Of a stretch of DNA of 41,591 bases, positions 23,725 to 32,660 are shown piece by piece (position 1 is the first letter of the stretch; the number at the start of each line of letters is the position of its first letter). The notes below the pieces were generated by a model, which was not told where the DNA came from, did not search any database, and saw only the letters and a list, made by a program, of their open reading frames with translations. The position numbers and the translations under genes are program-made. This DNA comes from Arcanobacterium sp. (GTDB lineage: Bacteria; Actinomycetota; Actinomycetes; Actinomycetales; Actinomycetaceae): NCBI GenBank assembly GCA_022783665.1, contig JALFZJ010000034.1, positions 1 to 41,591 of the forward strand, in the 5' to 3' direction.

Positions 23725-24432
23725 TTAAGCGTGCGCTGCAGCAACTGCGAGTTTAAGTGCCTTTTGGAAATTCGATTCGCGTTCCTCTGCGCTCATGTCT
23801 CCACCGGGCACTACTAGGTGATCGGAGATCGTAAGCACGGCAAGCGCCTGTTTGCCGTATTTCGCTGCAAGGCCATAGAGTGCTCCGGCTTCCATCTCCA
23901 CACCCATGGTTCCTACATTGGCGAGAGCCTCATTGATAGAAGCATCGATTCCGTAGAAAGAATCACGTGAGACGACGGGTGCCACAACCACATGCGGATC
24001 GTCACCTGCGGCGTCCGCGGCGGCACGCACAAGCTCATAGGATGCGATGGCGGAAAAATGTGTGTGTGGTGTGAGGTATGTGTTCAGCACGCCTTCGTAA
24101 TGCGCGCCGTTCGCGATCACAACGTCACCCACCTTCACTTTAGGGGAAAGGCCGCCGGCTGTGCCTACGCGGATGATGCGCTCCACGCCGTAATACATAT
24201 AGAGTTCGTTCACGTAGATAGAAAGTGATGGTTGCCCCATACCAGAGGCCATGATTGAAAGTGGCTTGCCGTCTACTTCTCCTGTAAAGCCGAGGATGCC
24301 GCGCACGTCCGTAACGAGGCGACGCTCAGGCATGAGTTGCTTAGCCATGCGTTCGGCGCGCTTGGGATCGCCGGGCATAAGTACTGCTGGTGCGAAATCG
24401 CCGGGTTCGGCGTCAATGTGCGGAGTCGCCAT
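23725..24432 (-). CDS. deoD: Purine-nucleoside phosphorylase, DeoD type
   Basis: A 235-residue hexameric cytoplasmic enzyme of the NP-I family that splits purine (deoxy)nucleosides with phosphate in salvage. Signature segments are the N-terminal MPGDPKRAERMA phosphate-binding loop, RVGTAGGLSPKVKVGDVVIA, the nucleoside-binding GVEMEAGALYGLAA, and the catalytic TISDH. AAAGGA precedes the ATG. The S33 hydrolase gene ends 34 bp upstream on the same strand, so the two may be co-transcribed. The convergent dehydrogenase gene ends 70 bp away. The base product could feed the Hpt encoded at 33784. Confidence 0.96.
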   Translation of the reverse strand: MATPHIDAEPGDFAPAVLMPGDPKRAERMAKQLMPERRLVTDVRGILGFTGEVDGKPLSIMASGMGQPSLSIYVNELYMYYGVERIIRVGTAGGLSPKVKVGDVVIANGAHYEGVLNTYLTPHTHFSAIASYELVRAAADAAGDDPHVVVAPVVSRDSFYGIDASINEALANVGTMGVEMEAGALYGLAAKYGKQALAVLTISDHLVVPGGDMSAEERESNFQKALKLAVAAAHA

Positions 24433-24466
24433 GAGTATCCTTTCGACGGCGTGTATTCAACGCGGT

Positions 24467-25717
24467 CTATACGTGACGGCGTTGCTGCGCGCCTTCAGTT
24501 TGGGTGTGGAGTATGGCGGTGAGCCATGTGTGTATTGTATCTAAAGCGTGGGTACGTGCTGAGCGGCGTGAGAGGAGGACGTCGTGGATGGCGTAGGGGA
24601 TTTTTGCGAGGGTGACGTTGTTGCCCAGGAACGGGGCGCGTCGCCAGATCTGTTCGACGAGGAGCACGGTGTCTGATTCGAGTGCGTCTTCGTTCCATCG
24701 AGACGGCGATGTGGAGCGTGTAGACGTGAGCACCAGTATCGGCGCTTCGACGTCTAGCCCTTGGGCGACGTGGGCGTGGCCGTCGAGTATGGTTGCCATC
24801 CATCCTGCGCGTACTGGGAATGACGGGTAGTGGCGGAAGCGTGAATCGGTGTGCCAGCCGGTGGTAAAGAATGGGTCGCCTGTGTCTTCGGGGGTGCGTT
24901 CTTGGGCGCGTTGAAGCACGTCGCGTTGCTCGCTTGTGAGTGGCTGGGGAGCGTCTGGATCGAGTTGGCCGGCGTTGAGGGTGCGTTGATAGATCCCAGA
25001 ATCAGAAATCGGAATGATGCCACGTGGAGAAACCTTCCGCATCGCATCAACCGCAGGAGTACTCACGTGGCGAACTCCAGAGGCGGACTGTATCTCAAGC
25101 CATGGCGAATTGAGGATGAGGCCTGCAAGAGCGCCGGGGTGGCGGTGTGCCCACAAGGTTGCGGTAAGGCCGCCAGTGGAGTGGCCATACAATACGATTG
25201 GAATATCTGGGCCGTGCTCGGTGAAGATCACATCAAGTGCTATGTGGATTTCGTCGTCATACGCGGAAAGATCATCAATGTAGCCCCAGGTTTGCCCTTC
25301 ACGCCACGAGCGCCCATACTTGCGAAGATCAAGAGCGTAGAACAGCCCGCCGATTGAGTCGATATAGCGGGCGAAATGGGCGTGGTAAAAGTAATCATTC
25401 CAGCCATGTAAAGCAATGAGAGCAAATCGTGGCCGCTGGTGCGCATGTTCGTGGGCAGGGGCATCGGAGACGGCGGTCTCGCGGAATGAACCCGTATTCC
25501 TGTTGGGCGAATATGAAGACTTAGGCAAGGGTGCGTCAACTAATGCGCCCGATGTGCCCGGAACGCCGGGGCACTGTGGTGTATCGTGAACCAGGCTAGG
25601 CATATATCGAATTAGCGTCGTATAGTTCATGCCTTCAGAATCGGCGTGCAGCGCGAAAGTGGCTGCTTGGAATTCTGGCCCGAGAAAGTCCTCATGCCAC
25701 TTCGCTTCGATCGTCAT
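24467..25717 (-). CDS. Alpha/beta hydrolase, serine aminopeptidase S33 / lysophospholipase-like
   Basis: The 416 residues fold as a lysophospholipase or monoacylglycerol-lipase-like hydrolase. The oxyanion region LHGWND is at 103-108. The nucleophile elbow YGHSTGG has Ser180. DLRKYGRSWR (130-139) is typical of this subgroup (YALDLRGHGRS in relatives). A late His in AIHDVLLSR is the probable catalytic base. There is no signal peptide, so it is probably cytoplasmic. A Pro/Ser-rich loop (about 45-95) inserted before the oxyanion strand is unusual. No clear ribosome site precedes the ATG at 25717. The natural substrate is unknown; an ester or lipid is likely. Confidence 0.88.
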   Translation of the reverse strand: MTIEAKWHEDFLGPEFQAATFALHADSEGMNYTTLIRYMPSLVHDTPQCPGVPGTSGALVDAPLPKSSYSPNRNTGSFRETAVSDAPAHEHAHQRPRFALIALHGWNDYFYHAHFARYIDSIGGLFYALDLRKYGRSWREGQTWGYIDDLSAYDDEIHIALDVIFTEHGPDIPIVLYGHSTGGLTATLWAHRHPGALAGLILNSPWLEIQSASGVRHVSTPAVDAMRKVSPRGIIPISDSGIYQRTLNAGQLDPDAPQPLTSEQRDVLQRAQERTPEDTGDPFFTTGWHTDSRFRHYPSFPVRAGWMATILDGHAHVAQGLDVEAPILVLTSTRSTSPSRWNEDALESDTVLLVEQIWRRAPFLGNNVTLAKIPYAIHDVLLSRRSARTHALDTIHTWLTAILHTQTEGAQQRRHV

Positions 25718-25773
25718 ATATCTATTGTGCGTGCTCTCGGGCTGATACGCTATGCCTTCGAGTAAAACTCGTG

Positions 25774-27117
25774 CTATGCCGAGCGTCTCTGGTAGCTTGA
25801 ATCCCCGTTCGAGTTCGACTTGAAACCTAGCAGACCTGAGTGCCGCGAAGCTGTGCAGCTTTCCGAGCCGCTGGAGCCGCGAGCGCCGTGATTCAGCCGA
25901 TCAAAGAACTCACGGAAGATAGTGCTCACTTGGTCGTTCTCAATCAAGAAACCATCGTGCCCATGTGGGGAGAGTACAAGGCGTGCGCCGTCACTGCCAG
26001 GCAGTTTGCTGGCCAATGCTTCAACATCTTCGGGATAGAACAGACGGTCGTTGTCCACTTTGACCACGAGTGCAGGCATAGTAAGCGTGTGGAGCACAGC
26101 GTCCGTGCCGCCGCGGCCGCGCCCAATATCGTGCGTCATCATTGCGCGGGATATCGTGATGTAGGAGTTCGCATCGAAGCGTGACACAAGCTTGTGTGCA
26201 TGATAGTTCAGATATGAGACGACGGCGTAGCGCCCGTCGCGTAAGGGGTCTTCGCCGTCTTGTGCGTTGCGCGCGAAGCGGGCATCAAGCTCGGTAGAGC
26301 AGCGGTAGCTCAGGTGTGCGAGCTCCCGCGCGAGGCCGAGGCCTCGATGTGGCCCGTGGCCGTGAGGTAAGCCGTAATAGTTGCCGCCATGGAATCCGGG
26401 ATCAAGCGTTATTGCCGCGATCTGCATTTGAGCAAGCCCGATCTGCTCGGCCGTAGTAGCGGCAGACGAAACGAGCACCGCAATAGCTCCCACCATCTGT
26501 GGATAGCTGGCTGCCCACTCCATCACGAGGTTGCCGCCAAAGGATGCTCCAGCCACGAGTGCCCACCGCGAGATACCCAATGCGTCGGCAAGGAGCTTCT
26601 CGGCTCGAACCATATCTCGTACGGTAATCTCAGGGAAGCGCGAACCGTAGGGTGCGCCGTCTGCTGCGAGGGAAGATGGGCCTGTGGTGCCCTGGCAGCC
26701 GCCTAATACATTCGGGCAGACGACGTAGTAGTGGTTCGTGTCGATCGCTTTCCCAGGCCCAACGATCTGGGCCCACCATCCGGAATCGTCAATGTGTGAG
26801 GTGGCATGCGAATCGCCTGTAAGCGCGTGGCAGAGCAGGATTGCGTTGGAGCAGTCAGCGTTGGGTGTGCCCCAGGTTTCGTACGCGAATGTCACATCGA
26901 TCGGATCGCCTCCGAGTTCAGGGCTAAAGCTGCCGATACTGAGGAAGCGCCGCTCTTCGGGGTCATCGCCTGGGCGCCACGCGCCCGTCACTGGCGGAAG
27001 CTGCGGCAGATGACGTGAATATCCAGTGTCGTAGTCTGGTATGGGTGCGGCGTCTGTAATGAGTGGCGTGGGAGTGCCTACCAAGAATGACGGTGATGTG
27101 ACGTATTCGGGAGTCAT
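25774..27117 (-). CDS. metX: Homoserine O-acetyltransferase
   Basis: A 447-residue alpha/beta-hydrolase-fold enzyme that acylates homoserine (acetyl-CoA donor) in methionine synthesis. Seen are the oxyanion-region LLCHALTGDSHA (95-106), the nucleophile GASFGGN with Ser192, PNVLGGCQGTTGPSS typical of MetX, and the catalytic HGHDGFL with His387. N-terminal and C-terminal extensions (about 45 and 35 residues, the latter Ser/Gly/Arg-rich) make it longer than usual MetX proteins. AAAGG precedes the ATG. No metY/metB partner is present. The S33 hydrolase lies 56 bp downstream. Whether acetyl or succinyl transfer occurs cannot be decided by eye. Confidence 0.93.
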   Translation of the reverse strand: MTPEYVTSPSFLVGTPTPLITDAAPIPDYDTGYSRHLPQLPPVTGAWRPGDDPEERRFLSIGSFSPELGGDPIDVTFAYETWGTPNADCSNAILLCHALTGDSHATSHIDDSGWWAQIVGPGKAIDTNHYYVVCPNVLGGCQGTTGPSSLAADGAPYGSRFPEITVRDMVRAEKLLADALGISRWALVAGASFGGNLVMEWAASYPQMVGAIAVLVSSAATTAEQIGLAQMQIAAITLDPGFHGGNYYGLPHGHGPHRGLGLARELAHLSYRCSTELDARFARNAQDGEDPLRDGRYAVVSYLNYHAHKLVSRFDANSYITISRAMMTHDIGRGRGGTDAVLHTLTMPALVVKVDNDRLFYPEDVEALASKLPGSDGARLVLSPHGHDGFLIENDQVSTIFREFFDRLNHGARGSSGSESCTASRHSGLLGFKSNSNGDSSYQRRSA

Positions 27118-27703
27118 GCGAAACCTTTAGTGATCAGTAGTTCAACTATGTTGGCATCCGCACTATTCGCAGTGAATCAATACTTCTACTGGAAGGATTA
27201 TAGAGTTGCCGTCGTGGCAATAACGATGTTTGAGATGTGCTGAGCAGCTCTGTGCAGTTCTAAAAGTGGTTCGAGCAGCTATCTCGAGGTGATTCAACTG
27301 TGCGAATGCGGAGCAGTGCGCCACTTGGCTTCGGGGCTGTATGAGCCGCTGTGAAGGGAGTGGGCACTAGTTGAACATTCGCGTGAACATAGCCTCAGCA
27401 TAGCGACGCTACAAAGGCGCTGGCAAGTTTTCCCATTAGTGATTGAGATGCTGAGTTGCAGAGCTGGCTCACGCAGGCCATGGCAAGCTCAAGTGTAGCC
27501 GAACTATAGATTGCCTGGATGTGATCTGCAACATAGCAACACGCGTATAACAGAACAATAACGGCGATGTTTCGGTTGTTAAAATCGGGAATTTTGTTAT
27601 TCGTGTTTATATTTGCGAAGAATTCGTGTAGCGTCGTCTTCGGAATCTATTGACGAAACTGCAATGTCAAGCCGACACGCTTAAGGACTTCGGAGGATTG
27701 TAG
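27118..27703. other. 586-bp divergent intergenic region between metX and nlpC/P60 gene
   Basis: I see no gene, tRNA or recognisable riboswitch here. The right third (27540-27640) is markedly A/T-rich and probably holds the promoter of the NlpC/P60 gene. It includes the direct repeat at 27547-27562 and a symmetric AAAATcgggaATTTT. The left part would serve metX. The length is unusual in this compact window. Confidence 0.5.
27547..27562 (+). promoter_or_regulatory. Candidate MtrA box
   Basis: The direct repeat ATAAC-N6-ATAAC has the 11-bp period of actinobacterial MtrA sites (GTAAC-type half-sites). It lies 142 bp upstream of a NlpC/P60 hydrolase gene, the class of cell-wall gene controlled by MtrAB in corynebacteria. 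Each half-site has A instead of the usual G at position 1. Further TAACA-like elements lie at 27577-27600 on the minus strand. Confidence 0.4.
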
Positions 27704-29284
27704 ATGGCTCAGCAGAAAACTGCTATACGCGCTACCGTGCTCATGAGCTCTGTGCTCGCTATCGTATGTGGAAGCGTTTTCGTTGCCCAAGCGGATCCCA
27801 ATGATGATGCCATTGAATCGGCACATGCCGCTCAAGATGCCACACAATCCTCACTCGCCAATATCGAGCTAGAACTCACGAAACTCAATGCCGAGAGCTC
27901 AGAGCTCGCAGCAAAGTCGGCTGAGGCAACCGCAAAATACATCACTGCACAAGCCGAATTTGAAGATGCGTTAGGCGAGGCAGAGATTGCCCAGGAACGC
28001 GCTAATGCCGCCCAAGAGGATCTTGCGGAAGCCCGCAAAGATATGGGCAATGTTGCCAAGGCGATGTATCAAGATAAAGCCAGTACGATCGCTGATTCTT
28101 ATGCCCTTTTCGGTGCGGACTCACTAGCTGAAGCCACGAGCAGAGATCGCGCATTCGATACCCTTGCGGACACCACTGATGTCAAGGTACGCAGATTCAA
28201 AGCGCTCGAAGAGGTAGCTGAAAGCCTCAAATCTACAGCGGATGAGAAGGCTCAAGCCCAAGGTGAAGCCGCTTCGCGAGCCGAGGAAGCAGCCCAAGAA
28301 GTCGAAGACGCTGTGGCAGCAGTCAAAGCCCAGCAAGCAGCAGCAGATCAACGCCGCGAAGAACTCGTTGTGCAACTCGCAGCCCAAAAAGGCACAACCG
28401 CTGAACTCGAACGCGAGCGCCTCAACCAGCTCGAAGCCGCACGTATTGCTGCCGCCGATGCCGCAGCGAACGAAGTCATCGCGCAGGCTAACTCTCGCAT
28501 CGCCAACGGCGCAGCCGCTGGCGCCAAGGCTGATCTCGCACAAGCCAAGCTCAATGCACAAGCAGCCCAGGCCGCTGCTAATGCCGCAGAAGCTGAAGCG
28601 CAAAAGCTGGAAGCTGAAGCCCAATCGGCTACAGGAAGTCTTGCAGCAGTGAAGCAGCAGGCAGCGAAAGATGCGCGCGCATTCGCTCAAAACAAGCAGC
28701 AGGCAGCACAGGCAGCCCTCCAGCGTCAAAAGAATGCAGAGCAAGCTGAGCGCCAGGCGCGTGAAGCTGCTGAACGGGCACGGCGTCAACGCGAAGAAGA
28801 AGCTCGCGCAGCGGCAGAACGTGCTCAGCGTATCGCTGCACAACAAGCCGAGGCTCAACGTCAGGCAGCAGCGGCACAAGCAGCACCCAAGCCAGCGCCG
28901 GCTCCAGCTCCTAAGCCAGCTCCGAAGCCTGCTGCGGGATCATCTTCGCGCGGGCAAGACGTCGTCAACTATGCACGCCAATTTGTGGGAGTGCCCTACG
29001 TTTGGGGTGGCAGCACAACCAACGGATGGGACTGCTCCGGCTATGTGCAGTTCGTATTCAAAAAGTTCGGTGTGAATCTGCCACATCAATCCGAGGCAAT
29101 CTACAACCAGCTCCGGGGAAATATCGTGCCCGCCTCGCAAGGGCGTCCAGGCGATATCCTCTGGTGGCCAGGGCACGTGGCGATCTACACCGGAAATGGT
29201 AATAATATCGCTGCGCACAATCCACGGCTTGGCACAGATGAACGTGCCATCTGGGGTTCGCCAGTGTACCTGCGCGTGTTCTGA
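27704..29284 (+). CDS. Secreted NlpC/P60 peptidoglycan hydrolase with long coiled coil
   Basis: The protein has 526 residues. A Sec signal peptide (1-30) has a likely AQA|D cleavage site. Residues about 35-395 are Ala/Glu/Gln-rich and almost surely a long coiled coil, with a break near 120-150. A Pro/Ala/Lys linker (about 395-415) follows. The C-terminal NlpC/P60 domain has catalytic Cys444 (WDCSGY), His491 (GHVAIY) and polar residue His505. Coiled-coil NlpC/P60 proteins of Actinobacteria (RipA-like, or EnvC/PcsB-like in design) cleave peptide bridges during daughter-cell separation and are held inactive by the coil. CGGAGG before the ATG is a good ribosome site. A possible MtrA box lies upstream. 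Confidence 0.93.
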   Translation: MAQQKTAIRATVLMSSVLAIVCGSVFVAQADPNDDAIESAHAAQDATQSSLANIELELTKLNAESSELAAKSAEATAKYITAQAEFEDALGEAEIAQERANAAQEDLAEARKDMGNVAKAMYQDKASTIADSYALFGADSLAEATSRDRAFDTLADTTDVKVRRFKALEEVAESLKSTADEKAQAQGEAASRAEEAAQEVEDAVAAVKAQQAAADQRREELVVQLAAQKGTTAELERERLNQLEAARIAAADAAANEVIAQANSRIANGAAAGAKADLAQAKLNAQAAQAAANAAEAEAQKLEAEAQSATGSLAAVKQQAAKDARAFAQNKQQAAQAALQRQKNAEQAERQAREAAERARRQREEEARAAAERAQRIAAQQAEAQRQAAAAQAAPKPAPAPAPKPAPKPAAGSSSRGQDVVNYARQFVGVPYVWGGSTTNGWDCSGYVQFVFKKFGVNLPHQSEAIYNQLRGNIVPASQGRPGDILWWPGHVAIYTGNGNNIAAHNPRLGTDERAIWGSPVYLRVF

Positions 29285-29355
29285 TCTATTGCGCGGTTCA
29301 GCGTTTGTGCCCTCAGGGTGTGGTTGCACCCCTCCGGTGTCGCGCTTCGCGCACG

Positions 29356-29375
29356 AGGCTCACGCCTTCGAGCCT
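29356..29375. terminator. Weak hairpin between convergent genes
   Basis: AGGCTC (29356-29361) and GAGCCT (29370-29375) enclose an 8-nt loop. A smaller GGGTG/CACCC hairpin lies at 29316-29331. Neither has a T-tract. They lie between the NlpC/P60 gene and convergent ppa and may help termination. Confidence 0.3.
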
Positions 29376-29449
29376 ACGAATAAGCACATCAGTGGGGGCA
29401 TCTGCCCAGACCAATGCGAGCTTTCGGAGGTCAGTTCCGGCACTGCAGA

Positions 29450-29947
29450 TCAGTGATTGTAGTATCCAGAATCCTTGGCGCGCTGATAGGATGCCCGAAT
29501 TTCGGCTTCGGCCTCTTCACGCCCCACCCAGTGGGCTCCTTCAACTGATTTCCCAGGTTCAAGATCCTTATACACCTCGAAGAAATGCTGGATTTCAAGA
29601 CGATGGAATTCAGAGACGTCGTCTATCTCAGTACGCCATGATGCGCGCTGATCGCTCGCAGGTACGCATAGTACTTTATCGTCGCCACCCGACTCATCCG
29701 ACATACGGAACATCCCCAGAGCGCGGCATCGGATCACGCAGCCAGGGAAGGTAGGCTCCTCAAGAAGGACGAGCGCATCGAGCGGATCGCCGTCTTCACC
29801 GAGAGTGTCGTCGATGAAGCCGTAATCGTCTGGGTACCGTGTGGATGTAAACAGCATACGATCGAGCCGAATACGGCCTGTGACGTGATCTACTTCGTAT
29901 TTGTTGCGATTTCCCTTGGGAATTTCAATGGTGACGTCGAACTCCAT
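29450..29947 (-). CDS. ppa: Inorganic pyrophosphatase (family I)
   Basis: A 165-residue soluble hexameric enzyme that hydrolyses pyrophosphate using Mg2+. The signature DGDPLDALV and the [15 protein letters not shown] metal-binding region are present, as is the N-terminal [11 protein letters not shown]. The ATG at 29947 is fixed by AAGGAGG upstream. An upstream in-frame extension to 30082 is not family-like. It is divergent from the PBP4-type gene, the same arrangement as ppa and dacB in mycobacteria. The N-terminus and length match actinobacterial enzymes exactly. Confidence 0.97.
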   Translation of the reverse strand: MEFDVTIEIPKGNRNKYEVDHVTGRIRLDRMLFTSTRYPDDYGFIDDTLGEDGDPLDALVLLEEPTFPGCVIRCRALGMFRMSDESGGDDKVLCVPASDQRASWRTEIDDVSEFHRLEIQHFFEVYKDLEPGKSVEGAHWVGREEAEAEIRASYQRAKDSGYYNH

Positions 29948-30037
29948 GGGATCCTCCTTGACGGCGAGATTCGTGCGCTTAATTCTAGCGCCGCGCGTGA
30001 ATGAAAGCTTGTATGCAACTAGGTTACCGTCGAAACA

Positions 30038-31462
30038 GTGCGAATGGGTGACGACGAGCGAAATACAGATAATATTAAACACGTGCGGAAAACGAAGATC
30101 ACGATTGCCTCAGTATTGGCCTTGCTTGGCGTGTATTCAGTGCTCGACACATGGGATATTGTGCCAGGGGTGCTCACCGCTGAAGAGAGAATTCCCAAGC
30201 CCGAACAGTTCCCGTCGGTTCGTGAGTTGCATCCTCAACCTGACAGTGTTGCGCTTGAGAATGGCGAGTTAGCACCATTACCCGATACTGGAGCGATCAC
30301 TGCGGCACTCGAGGCGCTGCGTGATGACGAACGCGTGCGCGCAGGCGTTGTGGCGGCCGACGTGCGTGATCTCGTAACGGGCGAACAGCTCGCCGCGCTC
30401 TCACCAGGGCGCCCAAGCAAACCGGCGTCTGTAACCAAAATACTCACCGAAACCGCAAGCCTGATTGAACTCGGTGCCGACGCTACCTTCCCTACTACTG
30501 TGCAGCGCGCTGGTGAGGATCTCTACCTCGTGGGCGGCGGAGATGTGCTGCTCGGGGCAGGCGAATCCGATCCGAATAGCACGGTTGGATATGCGGGCTT
30601 GGCAACTCTAGCCCAATCCGCAGCTCAAGGCTTGCAGAGCGCCGGAATCACAAGTGCTACCGTCCATGTAGATACGAGCCTGTTTAGTGGGGGCGCGTAT
30701 GCGAGCGGCGTGAAGGAAGAGAACCGCATGTGGGTGATGGAGGCGTCACCTATCGCTATCAATCGCTCACACAATAGCGATTCGATGCCCACCCCAGATC
30801 CGGCAGGGGTGGCCGGGCGTACATTTGCTGAGGCATTGAGTACGCAGGGAATCACGGCCACGTTTGACGGCGTTGGCGTGGCTCCCGATGAAAGCCAGGA
30901 GATTGCGCGCGTAGAGTCTGCGCCACTTCGCCAGATTCTTGAAGTGATGTCGAAAGAGTCGGACAATACGTTGGCTGATACACTGGCACGGCTTGTGGCC
31001 ATCCATCATGGCTCAGATAGTACGTTCGACAACATCCAAGGCACTTTTATAGATATCTTTACGGAGGCGGGCTGGCCCGTGGATGGGCTGATCCTCCGTG
31101 ACGGTTCTGGCCTTTCGGAGGATAATCGGATTGCCCCGCAACTGCTTGCCAAGATCCTGCACGATACGTGGCAGTGCATGGCGAGTGGAGAGGTCTGTGC
31201 CCTAGAGTCCCTGCCGTTTAGTTTGCCGGTGGCAACGGTGGATGGCACGCTCACTCAACGATATTGGAATACGCCACTCGCAGGCCAGGTATGGGCGAAG
31301 ACGGGTTCGCTCTCCACTGTGCGGTCATTGGCAGGTTACGTCTACACCGATGCTGGGCGGCCGCTGGCGTTTGCGATTATTGTGTCTGACTATCCCGAGG
31401 ATGAAGGGTTTGCAATCCCTGTGGCGATCGACGAAACCATTGTGGCAATATCGCGCAGTTAA
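30038..31462 (+). CDS. dacB: D-alanyl-D-alanine carboxypeptidase / PBP4, S13 family
   Basis: A 474-residue penicillin-binding protein that trims or cleaves peptidoglycan stem peptides outside the membrane. A single N-terminal signal-anchor lies at about 20-37. The three penicilloyl-serine-transferase motifs are in order: SVTK (131-134, catalytic Ser131), SDN (308-310) and KTG (421-423). Between the first two is the large inserted domain typical of S13. The GTG at 30038 and the ATG at 30044 are both possible starts; neither has a strong ribosome site. It begins the conserved run toward DUF2342, tilS and hpt. The family assignment is firm. Confidence 0.93.
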   Translation: MRMGDDERNTDNIKHVRKTKITIASVLALLGVYSVLDTWDIVPGVLTAEERIPKPEQFPSVRELHPQPDSVALENGELAPLPDTGAITAALEALRDDERVRAGVVAADVRDLVTGEQLAALSPGRPSKPASVTKILTETASLIELGADATFPTTVQRAGEDLYLVGGGDVLLGAGESDPNSTVGYAGLATLAQSAAQGLQSAGITSATVHVDTSLFSGGAYASGVKEENRMWVMEASPIAINRSHNSDSMPTPDPAGVAGRTFAEALSTQGITATFDGVGVAPDESQEIARVESAPLRQILEVMSKESDNTLADTLARLVAIHHGSDSTFDNIQGTFIDIFTEAGWPVDGLILRDGSGLSEDNRIAPQLLAKILHDTWQCMASGEVCALESLPFSLPVATVDGTLTQRYWNTPLAGQVWAKTGSLSTVRSLAGYVYTDAGRPLAFAIIVSDYPEDEGFAIPVAIDETIVAISRS

Positions 31463-31477
31463 TCGTCTGGTGGCTCC

Positions 31478-31549
31478 AAGCCTAGTCCCGATAGAACAAA
31501 GCCTGGTGCCGATAGCTCAAGCCCGGCACTGATGGCTCACAGCTGTGAG
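31478..31549. repeat. Short imperfect tandem repeat and palindrome
   Basis: Three units of about 20-21 bp begin at 31478, 31499 and 31519. Each starts AAGCCt/c and contains a CCGATAG- or CTGATGG-like end. They are followed directly by the perfect 14-bp palindrome CTCACAGCTGTGAG (31536-31549). They lie just after the dacB stop. The palindrome could be a small terminator stem or an operator for the gene at 31650. Confidence 0.5.
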
Positions 31550-31649
31550 TGCTACGATGCCTAGCCGCAATAACGCACAATCGGCGTAACGAGACCTGGG
31601 CATGACGCCACATCGAGTACGCGGCACAAGGGGTGCGTAGAATAGGTGC

Positions 31650-32660
31650 ATGGTTGTATCTCTTGCCGCTAAGGCCACCCGAATCTTTGGTGCCCCAAGC
31701 CCTGATATTTCACGTAGTAATGCTGCTGCTGTTGTGGCCGAACTTCACGAGCAGGCGCGCCGTGCTGTGGATATTGTGGCATCGATTTCGAAGCTAGAAG
31801 CGGTACGTGAGGATGTGCGCAAAGTGGAAGTGCTCGCGGTGGATCGTTCCGGTTGGGCGCATGCGGCCGCGCAGTTCATCACAGCCTTGATGGATCGCGC
31901 TGAAGCGGATTCAGATGATGAAGCTAGGCGCCTAGGCGGGGCAGGCGATCATGATACGGGCAGATACTGGCTGATACGCAAGGTAAATGGGGTTGTTGAA
32001 GGCCTCTCTAGTGGTCTGTTTCGTGTAGAGACGGCGGCAGTATTGGCCGCGGTGAGCTCGCGTGTGCTGGGGCAATTCGATCTTTTTGGCAACTGCGGTA
32101 CGCAGGGAGGGGCATCACGCCCGCGTTTAGTGCTCGTTGCTCCGAATATCGCAGCTTTTCGCGAACGCTACAATCTTGATCGGCGAGACGTATGCCTGTG
32201 GGTGGCAATGCATGAGCTTACCCATGCGGCTCAGTATTACAGCGCACCGTGGCTTGAGCAGCGTATCCCTGAGATGTTTAGTGAGGTGCTTGCTGGTGAT
32301 CTCGATGGGTTGCACTCTGAGGAGTTTGCTCGCCTCAATGCAGTGATGAGCCTGCTGGAAGGCCATGCGCAGTATGTGATGAACCATGTGCCGATCTCTC
32401 ACATGCCCTCACGGCGCAGAATTATTACAGCGGCGGCAGATCACAGCAAGAATACGGGCAGACTCTGGCGCGTGATTGCCCAGAATATCGGTTTAGGGGA
32501 AAAGGCTCGCCAATACACCCGAGGTGAAAGATTTATACGTGATGTGGTCGATGCCAAAGGTATCGAGTACTTCAACCAGGTGTGGGCAAGTGAGCACCAT
32601 TTCCCCACATCCGCAGAGCTGCAACAGCCCGCGTTGTGGATTGCTCGGATGGGCGAGTAG
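31650..32660 (+). CDS. Zinc-dependent metalloprotease-like protein (DUF2342)
   Basis: A 336-residue member of the actinobacterial DUF2342 family, often labelled coenzyme-F420-associated zincin-like metallopeptidase. The zinc site is HELTH (188-192). A downstream EGHAQYVMNH (237-246) probably supplies the third ligand. The N-terminal half is mostly helical. No signal peptide is visible. It sits directly before tilS, as in Mycobacterium and relatives, and the tilS start is adjacent to its stop. The ATG has only a weak ribosome site. The substrate is unknown, and proteolysis by the family is assumed from the motif only. Confidence 0.9.
   Translation: MVVSLAAKATRIFGAPSPDISRSNAAAVVAELHEQARRAVDIVASISKLEAVREDVRKVEVLAVDRSGWAHAAAQFITALMDRAEADSDDEARRLGGAGDHDTGRYWLIRKVNGVVEGLSSGLFRVETAAVLAAVSSRVLGQFDLFGNCGTQGGASRPRLVLVAPNIAAFRERYNLDRRDVCLWVAMHELTHAAQYYSAPWLEQRIPEMFSEVLAGDLDGLHSEEFARLNAVMSLLEGHAQYVMNHVPISHMPSRRRIITAAADHSKNTGRLWRVIAQNIGLGEKARQYTRGERFIRDVVDAKGIEYFNQVWASEHHFPTSAELQQPALWIARMGE

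Noticed and set aside
27118-27300. Possible SAM riboswitch before metX
   Set aside because: I could not find the conserved core or pairing of any SAM riboswitch class by eye.
27400-27703. Possible c-di-AMP (ydaO) riboswitch before the NlpC/P60 gene
   Set aside because: The conserved motifs of that RNA are not visible.
28124-28879. 251-residue minus-strand Cys/Leu-rich frame
   Set aside because: Antisense of the Ala/Glu/Gln-rich coiled coil; reversed GCN/CAG/GAG codons give Cys/Leu/Ser.
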